From the NCBI GenBank assembly GCA_028277885.1, contig JANQFK010000003.1, positions 1 through 64,000 of the forward strand: a stretch of DNA of 64,000 nucleotides. The letters are read 5' to 3'. Below are positions 17,326-25,310 of this stretch, in pieces (positions within the stretch are counted from its first letter, which is position 1; the number at the start of each line of letters is the position of its first letter). Made by a program: the position numbers and the translations under genes. The notes beneath the pieces are model-generated. The model did not search any database. It saw only the letters and a program-made list of their open reading frames with translations, and was not told where the DNA came from. Source of the DNA: Myxococcota bacterium. Its GTDB lineage: Bacteria; Myxococcota_A; UBA9160; UBA6930.

Positions 17326-18555
17326 ATGCTCACCACCGCACTGCTCTTCGCCGTCTACCTGGTCCTCGCCGCGCTGTGCCTGCGCCTTGCCGGCGAGACG
17401 CGCCGCTTCGGCGGGCTGGCGGCGCTCAGCGCCGCGGGCCTGGTGGCGCTGCTCGCCCAGGCCGTCCCCGCCGAGACCGCGGGGCTGGTCTGCGCCGCCT
17501 ACTTCGCGCTGGTGGGGGTCCACTGGCTGCTGCTCGGCGCCTTCGCGCGGGCCGCGGACGCCCGCTGGCTGCTCGCCTTCGCGGCCCCCATCGCGTCGCT
17601 CGTCGGCATCAAGTACCTGGCCTTCCTCTGGGAGCCGCTCTGGAGCCGCGTCCCCGGCGGCGGCGAGCTGGCGCTGCCCGCCGCCTTTCTGGGGCTCTCC
17701 TACGTGGCGCTGCGGCTGGGGCACCTGGTGATCGAGGTGCGCAACGGCGTCGTCGAGCGGCCGGGCTTCTCCCGCTACCTCGCCTTCACCTTCTTCCTGC
17801 CCACGCTCCCCATCGGGCCGATCAGCACCTACCGCACCTTCCACGACTCCGTCGAGACGCCCACGCTCTCGGCGAGCCCGGCGCGCGACGTGCAGCGCAT
17901 CGTGGTCGGGGCCGCGAAGTACCTGTTCCTGGGCAGCATCTTCGGGCAGTTCTCCTACTCCGGGCTGCTGCTCGACGGCCACCCCCACCCGCCCCTCGAT
18001 CTCGCCGTGGCCATGGTGGCCTACTACCTGTTCCTCTACTGCAACTTCTCGGGCATCTGCGACATGGTGATCGGGGCCTCCAGCCTGATCGGGATCCGCA
18101 CCCAGGAGAACTTCGCGCGGCCGCTCTCGGCGCGCAGCGTGCAGGAGTTCTGGACCCGCTGGCACATCACCCTGGGCAACTGGATGCGCGACGTGGTCTT
18201 CACGCCGCTCTCGAAGGCCCTGGTGGCGCGCTTCGGGCCGCGGAGCACCGACCACGTGATCGGCTTCTCGATCTTCGTGATCTTCATCCTGGTGGGCGTC
18301 TGGCACGGGGTCGGCTGGAACTTCTTCTTCCTGGGCGTGGTGCACGCCGTGGCGGTGACGACGAACCACTACTACCGGCTGCTGCTGCGCCGGGTGCTCG
18401 GCCGCCGCTTCCGCGACTACATGGCGAGCCCGGCCATCCGGGCCGTGGCCGTCTCGGCTACCTTCCTCTACGTGTCGGCGAGCCTGTTCTTCTTCGCCAA
18501 CGACCTCGACCGCATGCAGGCGGTCTGGAGCGCCATCGACTGGGGGGCGCGGTGA
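17326..18555 (+). CDS. MBOAT family O-acyltransferase (DltB/AlgI-like)
   Basis: This 409-residue polytopic membrane protein belongs to the membrane-bound O-acyltransferase family. The invariant regions are FWTRWHITLGNWMRD (His280) and GVWHGVGWNFFFLG, with the catalytic His327. PTLPIGPISTYRTF near residue 160 is also typical. It would transfer an acyl group from the carrier protein on the cytoplasmic side to an acceptor outside. Its own C terminus (AIDWGAR) lacks a Tyr-x-x-Phe tail, which fits a need for the separate microprotein. Its stop overlaps the MaoC GTG start by four bases. Confidence 0.93.
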   Translation: MLTTALLFAVYLVLAALCLRLAGETRRFGGLAALSAAGLVALLAQAVPAETAGLVCAAYFALVGVHWLLLGAFARAADARWLLAFAAPIASLVGIKYLAFLWEPLWSRVPGGGELALPAAFLGLSYVALRLGHLVIEVRNGVVERPGFSRYLAFTFFLPTLPIGPISTYRTFHDSVETPTLSASPARDVQRIVVGAAKYLFLGSIFGQFSYSGLLLDGHPHPPLDLAVAMVAYYLFLYCNFSGICDMVIGASSLIGIRTQENFARPLSARSVQEFWTRWHITLGNWMRDVVFTPLSKALVARFGPRSTDHVIGFSIFVIFILVGVWHGVGWNFFFLGVVHAVAVTTNHYYRLLLRRVLGRRFRDYMASPAIRAVAVSATFLYVSASLFFFANDLDRMQAVWSAIDWGAR

Positions 18556-18989
18556 GCGTCGGCGAGGCACGGTCGATCGCCTTCGACGCCATCGAGGTCG
18601 GCGCCGAGGCGCGCCACGGCTACGCGATCGAGCCCGCGGTCTACGAGAGCTTCCTGGCGGCCTTCGACGACCGCAGCCCGATCCACGTGGACGACGACTT
18701 CGCACGGACGCGGGGCTTCCCGGGCAGGGTGATGCACGGCGCCATCCTGAACGGGTTCCTCTCCCACTTCGTCGGCATGGTGTTCCCGGGCCGCGGCTCG
18801 CTGCTGCTGACCGTGGACATCCGCTACCGCGAGCCCTGCTTCCTGGGCGATCGCCTGGAGCTCACCGCGAAGGTGGAGCAGAAGGTGGAGAGCCAGGGCG
18901 TGGTGGTGCTGCGCTTCCAGGTGCGCAAGCGCGAGGGCGGCGCCGTGGCGGCGGGCAAGGCCCAGGTGAGGGTCGCGCGTGACGGCTGA
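18552..18989 (+). CDS. MaoC-like (R)-specific enoyl hydratase domain protein
   Basis: This 145-residue hot-dog-fold protein carries the hydratase-2 signature. DDRSPIHVDDDFA holds the catalytic Asp and His45, and GRVMHGAI holds His62. Relatives hydrate 2-enoyl thioesters to (R)-3-hydroxyacyl thioesters. The GTG start overlaps the MBOAT stop (GTGA). In this cluster it may act on the carrier-protein-bound acyl group, which would make the group more complex than plain glyceryl, but that is inference. Confidence 0.85.
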   Translation: MSVGEARSIAFDAIEVGAEARHGYAIEPAVYESFLAAFDDRSPIHVDDDFARTRGFPGRVMHGAILNGFLSHFVGMVFPGRGSLLLTVDIRYREPCFLGDRLELTAKVEQKVESQGVVVLRFQVRKREGGAVAAGKAQVRVARDG

Positions 18990-19701
18990 GGCGAAGGCCG
19001 CCGTGGTGACGGGCGGCTGCCGCGGCCTGGGCCGCGAGCTCTCCCTCGGCTTCGCGGCGGCGGGCCACCGCGTGGTGGCGCTCTACCGCGAGGACGCCGG
19101 GGCGGCGGCGCGCCTCGAGGCCGACCTGGCCGATCGCGGCCTCGCCGGCCGCGCCTTCCGCTGCGACGTCACGCGCGAGGACGCCGACTGGAAGGCCTGG
19201 GCGGGCGAGGTCGCCGGGGCCCGGCAGCTGGTGCTGGTGCACAACGCATGCCCGCCCTTCGAGCCCACGCCCTTCCACCTGCTCGACTGGTCGAGCTTCG
19301 AGGCGCAGTGGCAGGGGGCGGTGAAGGGCGCCTTCCTCTGCACCCGCGAGCTGCTGCGCCCGCTCGCGAGGGCCGAGCGTGGTACCGTGGTGAACGTGCT
19401 CACCGCCGCCCTCTCGGAGACCCCGCCCAAGGGCTTCTCGGCCTACGTGACCGCCAAGGGCGCGCTCCAGAGCCTCACCCGGGCGCTGGCCGGCGAGCTC
19501 GGCCCACGCGGGGTGCGCGTCTTCAGCGTCTCACCGGGCTTCATGGCGGGGGGCCTCACCGAGCGCTGGGATCCGCGCTGGCAGCAGGCGATGCGCGAGG
19601 GCGCCGGCGCCGAGGCGGACCCGGCGGAGCTCGCGGCCCGCATCGTCGCGCTCGTCGAGGACGACGCCGTGCCGGGCGCCGGCGAAGACCACGCCCTGTA
19701 G
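18979..19701 (+). CDS. short-chain dehydrogenase/reductase
   Basis: This 240-residue SDR has the cofactor motif TGGCRGLG (residues 11-18), the HNAC variant of the NNAG motif (residues 88-91) and the catalytic YVTAK (Tyr156, Lys160). Thr142 is near where the catalytic Ser usually sits. The closest look-alikes are 3-oxoacyl-ACP reductases (FabG type). It starts from a GTG inside the end of the MaoC gene (11-base overlap), so the two are likely translated together and may process the same acyl-thioester. Confidence 0.85.
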   Translation: MTAEAKAAVVTGGCRGLGRELSLGFAAAGHRVVALYREDAGAAARLEADLADRGLAGRAFRCDVTREDADWKAWAGEVAGARQLVLVHNACPPFEPTPFHLLDWSSFEAQWQGAVKGAFLCTRELLRPLARAERGTVVNVLTAALSETPPKGFSAYVTAKGALQSLTRALAGELGPRGVRVFSVSPGFMAGGLTERWDPRWQQAMREGAGAEADPAELAARIVALVEDDAVPGAGEDHAL

Positions 19702-19707
19702 GGACGC

Positions 19708-20658
19708 GTGGGGGAGGAGCCCGTGAGCAGCGCCGCCCTGCCCGAGCCCGTCCCGCCCGGGTCCCGCCTCGCCGCCGTGCTGGCGGCGCTCCTCGAGGTG
19801 TGGCCCGAGCACGAGAAGTACCTGCGCCGGGGCTTCAAGACGCGCAGCGAGCCCGAGCTCGAGGACTCGGAGCTCGTGGCGGACTGCGTGCTGCACATCG
19901 CCGGCGACGAGCTGGCCTCCTACTGCGAGTCCTACCGCTGGACCTGCGACCGGCTGCTCGAGGAGGAGTACTTCTTCCGCCGCAACGGGCGCTACCGCCA
20001 CGCCACGGTGGCGGAGGTGGGCGCCTTCGAGGAGGAGCACCCCGGCGGCATGGAGCACTACCTGCGCGGCCTGCTCCTCTCCCAGCTGCTGTGGAACAAC
20101 CACCTCGCCACCCTGAGCTGGCTGCGCCGCAGCTTCCTGCCCACCAACCCGACGGGCTACCGCCACCTCGAGATCGGCCCCGGCCACGGGCTGCTGCTAC
20201 AGCTGGCCGCCGCCGACGAGCGCTGCGCCGCCGCTGCGGGCTGGGACGTGAGCGAGACCGCGGTGGAGGAGACGCGCCGCTGCCTGGCGCGCCTGGGAAC
20301 CCGGGGCGTCGAGGTCGTCTGCCACGACGCCACCAGCGGGGTCGGCGACGGCGAGGCCTTCGACAGCATCGTGATGTCCGAGGTGCTCGAGCACGTGGAG
20401 CGCCCCCGGGAGCTCCTCGAGGCCGTGGCGCGCCGCCTGCGCTCCGAGGGCCGCATCTTCGTCAACATGCCGGTCAACAGCCCGGCGCCCGACCACATCT
20501 ACCTGCTTCAGGAGCCCGAGGAGGTGGTCGACCTGGTGGCCTCGGCGGGCCTCGCCGTCGAGGAGTCGGCCTTCTTTCCGATGACCGGCATGACGCTCGA
20601 GCGCGCCCGGCAGCGGCAGGCCACCATCTCCTGCGCGGTGGTGGCGCGCCGTAGCTAG
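19708..20658 (+). CDS. class I SAM-dependent methyltransferase
   Basis: This 316-residue protein has an N-terminal helical region of about 140 residues, then a SAM-binding Rossmann domain with YRHLEIGPGHG and a motif-IV region VMSEVLEHVERPRE. It is the last gene of the plus-strand cluster and is followed directly by a strong hairpin element. The start is a GTG seven bases after the SDR stop. It is unlike the other methyltransferase of the cluster in its N-terminal part. The acceptor is unknown. Confidence 0.8.
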   Translation: MGEEPVSSAALPEPVPPGSRLAAVLAALLEVWPEHEKYLRRGFKTRSEPELEDSELVADCVLHIAGDELASYCESYRWTCDRLLEEEYFFRRNGRYRHATVAEVGAFEEEHPGGMEHYLRGLLLSQLLWNNHLATLSWLRRSFLPTNPTGYRHLEIGPGHGLLLQLAAADERCAAAAGWDVSETAVEETRRCLARLGTRGVEVVCHDATSGVGDGEAFDSIVMSEVLEHVERPRELLEAVARRLRSEGRIFVNMPVNSPAPDHIYLLQEPEEVVDLVASAGLAVEESAFFPMTGMTLERARQRQATISCAVVARRS

Positions 20659-20712
20659 GAGGCCGACCCAGGATGGGTCGGCCTCCGCCGCAAAGCGAGC
20701 CCGAAGGGCTCC
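20656..20712. repeat. dispersed hairpin repeat, copy A
   Basis: A 13-base perfect stem with a GGA loop (20658-20686, core GCCGACCCA / TGGGTCGGC) is followed by GCCGCAAAGC and a six-base stem GAGCCC-GAA-GGGCTC (20697-20711). The reverse complement matches the element at 50143-50197 almost base for base over about 50 bases. It sits between two convergent stop codons and can act as a bidirectional terminator. Confidence 0.8.
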
Positions 20713-20717
20713 CTCGG

Positions 20718-21857
20718 CTAGTCGGCGCCGACGACGGAGCGCTCGCGGCCCTCGGCGAGGTGGCGGTGGATCTCCCGCGCCGCCGCGGCGTGCCCGGCCG
20801 GCGTCCAGTGGGCGTCGGCCTCGAAGTAGAGGCGCGTTCCGGCCCTCTCCAGCGCCTGGAAGGCCGGCACGGGGTTGATGCACTCCACGCCGTTCTCCTC
20901 GCACCAGGCCTCGATCCTCCGGGGCAGGTACTGCTGGCTGCGGAGGTCGAGCTCGACCGCGTCCTCGTAGCGCGACGGATAGTCGGCGACGTAGAAGCTC
21001 CAGGGGATGAGGAAGACGACGAGCCGCCTGCCCCGGGCCTCGAGGTGGCGCTGCATGTCGAGCAGGAAGCCCAGGCCCGCCAGGTTGCTCTCGGTGAGCT
21101 GCCCCCGCTCGAAGCTCAGCGGCGGGCGCGCGTTCACGGTCCGCACCGGCTTCGGCGCCAGCCCGATCGCCCCCAACACCTGGGCGCGGATCAGCAGCTC
21201 GCCGAAGTTGCTGCGGCGCAGCAGGCGGGTCACGCGGTTCTGGTCCCGCGCGATCAGGAACCCCCGGCGGTGCACCTCGCGGTTGTTGGCGCGCACGGCG
21301 ACGAGCCCGCCCGCCTCGTCCCGGACCAGGTCCGTCTCGTCCATGTCGCTGGTGAGGTCGTTGCCGAGGAACAGGCCGACGATGCCGATCTCGGGAAGCA
21401 TCTCCGGGTACTTCCTCATGAATACGAGGTAGTGCGGCGTGGTCCAGCCGTTCAGGTAGGAGAAGGAGACGATCCGCTTGTCGGGCAGGAGCTCGCGGAG
21501 CCGGTCCGAGTAGCGCTCCCCGTGGTCCACGCCGTGGCCGAAGGTGAAGGAGTCGCCGTAGAAGCCGACGTCCACGGGCTCCCCGTGGTAGTCCTCCGCC
21601 TCGCGCAGGCCGATGTTGTTGGTGGCGATCTCGGTCTCGAACTCCGGAGCCCTCCAGCGCTGCCGGAAGTCGGGCTTCACCCCCACCCCCTGGATCGCGC
21701 TGTTGTCCGACACCTCGAAGATGCGGGGCGCCACGTTGTGGCGGGCGGCGGACACGAGGATCAGGTACGAGCCCAGCTCCGCGATTCCGAGGCACGTCGC
21801 GGCGACCACCGCTGCGGCGAGGATCTTCGGTCCCATGACGGACGCCAAGGATGGCAT
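20718..21857 (-). CDS. membrane-anchored SGNH/AlgX-like hydrolase or acyltransferase
   Basis: This 379-residue protein has one N-terminal membrane segment (about 10-36) and an extracytoplasmic SGNH domain. The nucleophile is Ser103 in FYGDSFTFGHGVD, and the C-terminal pair is in EADAHWTPAGH. The D-x-H-W form resembles the AlgX/AlgJ branch, which acetylates exported polysaccharides. It is encoded on the minus strand, convergent with the glycan cluster, and may be a third modifying enzyme for the same polymer. The ATG at 21836 is a possible alternative start. Confidence 0.7.
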   Translation of the reverse strand: MPSLASVMGPKILAAAVVAATCLGIAELGSYLILVSAARHNVAPRIFEVSDNSAIQGVGVKPDFRQRWRAPEFETEIATNNIGLREAEDYHGEPVDVGFYGDSFTFGHGVDHGERYSDRLRELLPDKRIVSFSYLNGWTTPHYLVFMRKYPEMLPEIGIVGLFLGNDLTSDMDETDLVRDEAGGLVAVRANNREVHRRGFLIARDQNRVTRLLRRSNFGELLIRAQVLGAIGLAPKPVRTVNARPPLSFERGQLTESNLAGLGFLLDMQRHLEARGRRLVVFLIPWSFYVADYPSRYEDAVELDLRSQQYLPRRIEAWCEENGVECINPVPAFQALERAGTRLYFEADAHWTPAGHAAAAREIHRHLAEGRERSVVGAD

Positions 21858-21894
21858 ACCCGCGGCGCGCGGTACCAGGGAGCGGCGGGCTGGC

Positions 21895-21931
21895 CTTGCG
21901 ACGGAAGCCGACCCAGGATGGGTCGGCCTGC
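21895..21931. repeat. dispersed hairpin repeat, copy B (short)
   Basis: The core stem GCCGACCCA-GGA-TGGGTCGGC lies at 21907-21927, preceded by TTGCGACGGAA, a diverged form of the TTTGCGGCGGAA seen in copy C. It lacks the second stem. It follows directly after the stop codon of the minus-strand FG-GAP gene and precedes the minus-strand SGNH gene, so it may end or reduce read-through between them. Confidence 0.7.
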
Positions 21932-23460
21932 TAGGGGCGCGGCTCGAGCCGCAGGCTGCGGGGCGTCCCGGGCAGCCGGCCGCGGTTGCGGCCGATCCGC
22001 ACCGGCGCCTCGCGGTCGCGCGGGTCGTAGAGCAGCAGGTCCTGGAGGCCGTCGCCGTCGATGTCGCCGAGGCGCAGCCGCCCGCCGCTGTCGAGAGGCT
22101 GGCGGCCCGCCACCTCGCGAAAGGGTCGTTCGCCGTCGCCGAGGAACACGAGGATCTCGTCGCCGTCGCCCGAGTCGATCAGGTCGAGCCGGCCGTCGGC
22201 GTTCAGGTCCGAGCGGGCGGTGGGGACGAAGCCCGGCGGGCGCCCGGACCGCAGGTCCACCGAGATCCCGAGCTTGCGCTCGAGCCAGGGCTCCGCGGCG
22301 AAGCCCGTCTCGGCGTCGGCGCGGTGCACGGACACGTGGACGTCGAGGGAGCGCGTCACCAGCGCCTCCACCAGCTCGAGCACGTTCATCGGGATCCAGA
22401 TCCGCACCAGCTCCGGGCGCCCGTCGCCGTCGAGGTCGAGCAGGTCGTCGGCGCTCCAGGCGTCGTCGCGGCGGAAGCTGCGATCGGGTCGCCCGAGGTC
22501 CCAGCCGCCCGCCCGGTTGCGGTGCACCGTGGTGTGGGAGCGGGCGTCGAGGAGCCCCCCGCTCGCCTCGGAGACCAGCAGGTCGAGCCGGCCGTCGCCG
22601 TCGAAGTCCGCCGCCGCCACCCGCACCTGCCCGGTCCCGCGCAGGTGGTCCTCCTCGGAGATGCGCTCGAGGTCGAGGGTCCGGTCCGGCGTCCTGGGGT
22701 AGCTCCCGTCCGCCCGGCGCAGGAAGACGCGCAGCGCCTGGCGGGTCGCCGTCACCAGGTCCGCGCGTCCGTCTCCGTCCACGTCGCCGGCGATCACCCG
22801 GGGCAGGTCGATGAAGAGCTGCACGTCGCTCTCGGCCACCACCGGCCCCGGCCGCGCAGGCACGAAGTAGTTGACCCGCGCGCCGGTCTCGAGCACCGCG
22901 CGCTCGCGCCCGTCGGCCGTCACGGCCACCACGTCCCCGAGCCGTGGCACCAGCAGCCACGGCTCGGGCCCGAGCCCGTGCCAGACGAGGGGCACGCGCT
23001 CCAGGCCCCGCTCGTCCTCGGCGGCGACGGCCGCGCCCCGCGGCACCGCGAGCTCGCGGCCCGGCGCATCGGGCCCCGCCAGGGAGAGCAGGCTGAGGCC
23101 CGCGGGCCGCCACAGCACCAGCTCGACCCCGGGGCTCTCGAGCAGGTCGGCGAGGTCGTAGCCTGCGCAATCCCCCGGCAGCGGGCGCTCGAAGCTCGGC
23201 GTCGTTGGGAGCACGCCGTCGGCGCCCTGGAGATGCACGCGCAGCCGGCGCTCCTCCCGGGGAGGGATGCCGAGGATCACGACGCGGAGCACGTCCGTGC
23301 GCCCGTCGCCGTCGAGATCGGCGAGCTCCGCGGCCACGGTGCGCCCGTCGCCCTCGAGGGGGATGATCTCGAACAGGTCGCCTTCGGCGGCGGTAGACGG
23401 TCCGGCGGCGAGGCCGTACGCGAGCCCGAGGAGCGGCAGGAGAAGCGGGTGTCGAGCCAC
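21931..23460 (-). CDS. secreted FG-GAP/VCBS repeat protein
   Basis: This 509-residue protein has an N-terminal signal peptide (residues 1-25, cleavage likely near TAAEG). At least six calcium-binding-type D-x-D-G-D-G segments are spread along it, for example DLDGDGRTD, DVDGDGRAD, DFDGDGRLD and DIDGDGLQD. That matches a beta-propeller of FG-GAP/VCBS repeats. Such proteins are exported and often bind glycans or other surface partners. Its function is unknown. A hairpin repeat follows its stop codon. Confidence 0.8.
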   Translation of the reverse strand: MARHPLLLPLLGLAYGLAAGPSTAAEGDLFEIIPLEGDGRTVAAELADLDGDGRTDVLRVVILGIPPREERRLRVHLQGADGVLPTTPSFERPLPGDCAGYDLADLLESPGVELVLWRPAGLSLLSLAGPDAPGRELAVPRGAAVAAEDERGLERVPLVWHGLGPEPWLLVPRLGDVVAVTADGRERAVLETGARVNYFVPARPGPVVAESDVQLFIDLPRVIAGDVDGDGRADLVTATRQALRVFLRRADGSYPRTPDRTLDLERISEEDHLRGTGQVRVAAADFDGDGRLDLLVSEASGGLLDARSHTTVHRNRAGGWDLGRPDRSFRRDDAWSADDLLDLDGDGRPELVRIWIPMNVLELVEALVTRSLDVHVSVHRADAETGFAAEPWLERKLGISVDLRSGRPPGFVPTARSDLNADGRLDLIDSGDGDEILVFLGDGERPFREVAGRQPLDSGGRLRLGDIDGDGLQDLLLYDPRDREAPVRIGRNRGRLPGTPRSLRLEPRP

Positions 23461-23532
23461 GGCCGGACGCTAGCCCGGATCCCCGCGGCTGGGCATGGAG
23501 CCGAGCGGCAAGGAGATCGCGCGTTGTTCAAC

Positions 23533-24528
23533 TCAGAGCGCTCTCGCCGCCTGTCGCATTCCCGGCCCCGACGCGACGTCGGCCGTGGCGGCCGCGCCGG
23601 TCCGAGCATCCGGCTCCCGCACCGCGAAGTGCGCGGCGGCGACGCCGCGGGGCTCGCCCGCCGCGTGCCAGCGCTCCTGGATCATCGCGGTGGTGGAGCG
23701 GCTGCCGTCGCGGCTCCAGCCCGGCGGGCCGAACAGGTAGGCGAGGGCGTCGCGCCAGCTTCCGGCGGCGGCGAGGTCGCGCGCGATGGCGGCCCACTCG
23801 TGGAACGCGATGCGCAGGGGGTTGTAGGTGTCGAGGTTCTTCACGATGCCGTAGCGCGGGCGGTCGTCCGCCTCCTCGCGCACGAAGCTGCCGAACAGGC
23901 GGTCCCACACGATGAGGACGCCGCCGTAGTTGGCGTCGAGGTAGCGCGGGTTGGTGGCGTGGTGGACGCGGTGGTGGCTCGGCGTGTTGAGCACCCACTC
24001 GAGCGGGCCCAGGCGGTCGATGGACTCGGTGTGGATCCAGAACTGGTAGATCAGGCTGATGCCGGTGAAGAGGAAGATCATGGGCGGCGGGAAGCCGACC
24101 CACGCCAGCGGCAGCCAGAACACCCAGGTGAGGCTGATGCGGCCGGTCCACGTCTGGCGCAGCGCCGTCGACAGGTTGTAGAGCCGGGAGGAGTGGTGCA
24201 CGACGTGGCTCGCCCAGAACCAGCGCGACTCGTGGGAGATGCGGTGGAACCCGTAGTAGGCCAGGTCCTCCAGCAGGAAGCAGGCGACGAACACGGCCGG
24301 CGTGTAGCCGAGGTCGAAGAGCCGGACGGAGTGGACGGCCTGGAAGGCCACGACGTAGAGGCCGGCCACGGTGAGGCCGATGGCGAAGTTGCCGACGCCC
24401 ATGGAGAGGCTCGCGAAGGTGTCGCGCAGCTCGAAGCGCAGGCGCAGGCGGCGCGCCGTGAGGGCCTCCGCGGCCAGCAGGCCCAGGAACCCGGGGATCG
24501 CCCAGGCGACGACGTTCGGAAACTCCAT
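23533..24528 (-). CDS. sterol desaturase/fatty acid hydroxylase family protein
   Basis: This 331-residue membrane protein has four hydrophobic regions and the histidine boxes of the fatty acid hydroxylase superfamily: HRISH (95-99), HVVHH (108-112) and HHRVHH (185-190). These bind a di-iron centre that hydroxylates or desaturates a lipid or sterol. The C-terminal 60 residues are extra. Its ATG overlaps the stop codon of the tetR gene (TGATG), so the two are translated together and the regulator likely controls this enzyme. Confidence 0.88.
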   Translation of the reverse strand: MEFPNVVAWAIPGFLGLLAAEALTARRLRLRFELRDTFASLSMGVGNFAIGLTVAGLYVVAFQAVHSVRLFDLGYTPAVFVACFLLEDLAYYGFHRISHESRWFWASHVVHHSSRLYNLSTALRQTWTGRISLTWVFWLPLAWVGFPPPMIFLFTGISLIYQFWIHTESIDRLGPLEWVLNTPSHHRVHHATNPRYLDANYGGVLIVWDRLFGSFVREEADDRPRYGIVKNLDTYNPLRIAFHEWAAIARDLAAAGSWRDALAYLFGPPGWSRDGSRSTTAMIQERWHAAGEPRGVAAAHFAVREPDARTGAAATADVASGPGMRQAARAL

Positions 24529-25163
24529 CACTCTTCTCCCATGGCGAGCTGGCTGTGGGCCAGCCAGCGCAGCGCGTCGAGCAGCTCGGGGCTCCGCTGC
24601 GGGCCGTCGTGGGCGGGTGCGCCCGCGACCGCGCCCTGCAGGGTCGAGAGCACGACGTCGATGTAGGTGTCGAAGCGGGGGTTGCGCGCCGTCGCCTCGG
24701 GGAACAGCGAGCGTGCGGTCGCGTGGATCGCCGCGCGGTGGGCGGCGGACATGGGCGCGAGGGCGGCGCGCAGCTCGGCGTCGGTGCGGGCCGCCATGCC
24801 GAGCTCGAGGGAGGCGGTGACCTCGGGGCTCGCGAACACGGACCAGAGCAGCTCGAGGGCGGCGTCGATGCGGTCGCGGCCCGCGGCGCGCCGGACGATC
24901 TCCGCCTCGAACTCGGCGCGGATGCGCGCGTAGAGCCGCTCGGTGGCGGCGATCAGCAGCGCCGCCTTGGTGGGGTAGTGCTTGAAGATCGCGCCCTGGG
25001 AGACCCCGGCGCGGCTCGCGATGGCGGCCGTGGTGACGGCCGCGTAGCCCTGCTCGACCAGGCACTCGATGGCGGCGTCGAGGAGCCGGCCGCGGGTGTG
25101 GGCGCGGCGCTGGGCCTGGGTGCGGCGGGGCGGGGAGCTCTTCGCGGCGGGCGCGCTCGGCAT
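24528..25163 (-). CDS. TetR family transcriptional regulator
   Basis: This 211-residue protein has the TetR helix-turn-helix at about residues 25-70, with AIASRAGVSQGAIFKHYPTK as the recognition region. The rest is the usual helical ligand-binding domain. It is the first gene of a two-gene unit with the hydroxylase-like gene and is divergent from the molybdopterin oxidoreductase gene, so it may control both. A candidate operator lies ten bases upstream of its start. Confidence 0.9.
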   Translation of the reverse strand: MPSAPAAKSSPPRRTQAQRRAHTRGRLLDAAIECLVEQGYAAVTTAAIASRAGVSQGAIFKHYPTKAALLIAATERLYARIRAEFEAEIVRRAAGRDRIDAALELLWSVFASPEVTASLELGMAARTDAELRAALAPMSAAHRAAIHATARSLFPEATARNPRFDTYIDVVLSTLQGAVAGAPAHDGPQRSPELLDALRWLAHSQLAMGEE

Positions 25164-25172
25164 GGCTTGGAT

Positions 25173-25186
25173 AGTGAGCGATTACT
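25173..25186. promoter_or_regulatory. candidate TetR operator
   Basis: The 14-base imperfect palindrome AGTGAGCGATTACT pairs at five of seven positions and sits ten bases upstream of the tetR start. The surrounding 25170-25225 stretch is the most A+T-rich part of this neighbourhood and should hold the divergent promoters. Assignment to the neighbouring regulator is by position only. Confidence 0.4.
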
Positions 25187-25310
25187 TTCTAAAAATCAAG
25201 AGGCAGATTCCGTTTGAATTCCGGCCCCGGGCAGTGCATTCTCTTGTAGAACTCACTCGGCGCCCGGACTTCCGGATCGTCCCGATCCGGAGCGACCAGG
25301 AGGGATCCCC

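Noticed and set aside
17326..18555. MBOAT with a fused C-terminal acyl-shuttle tail
   Set aside because: The MBOAT ends AIDWGAR with no Tyr-x-x-Phe; the tail is on the separate microprotein.
23521..23545. tRNA T-loop-like sequence GTTCAACTC
   Set aside because: No acceptor stem, D-loop or anticodon arm can be formed around it. No tRNA or rRNA gene was found in the window.
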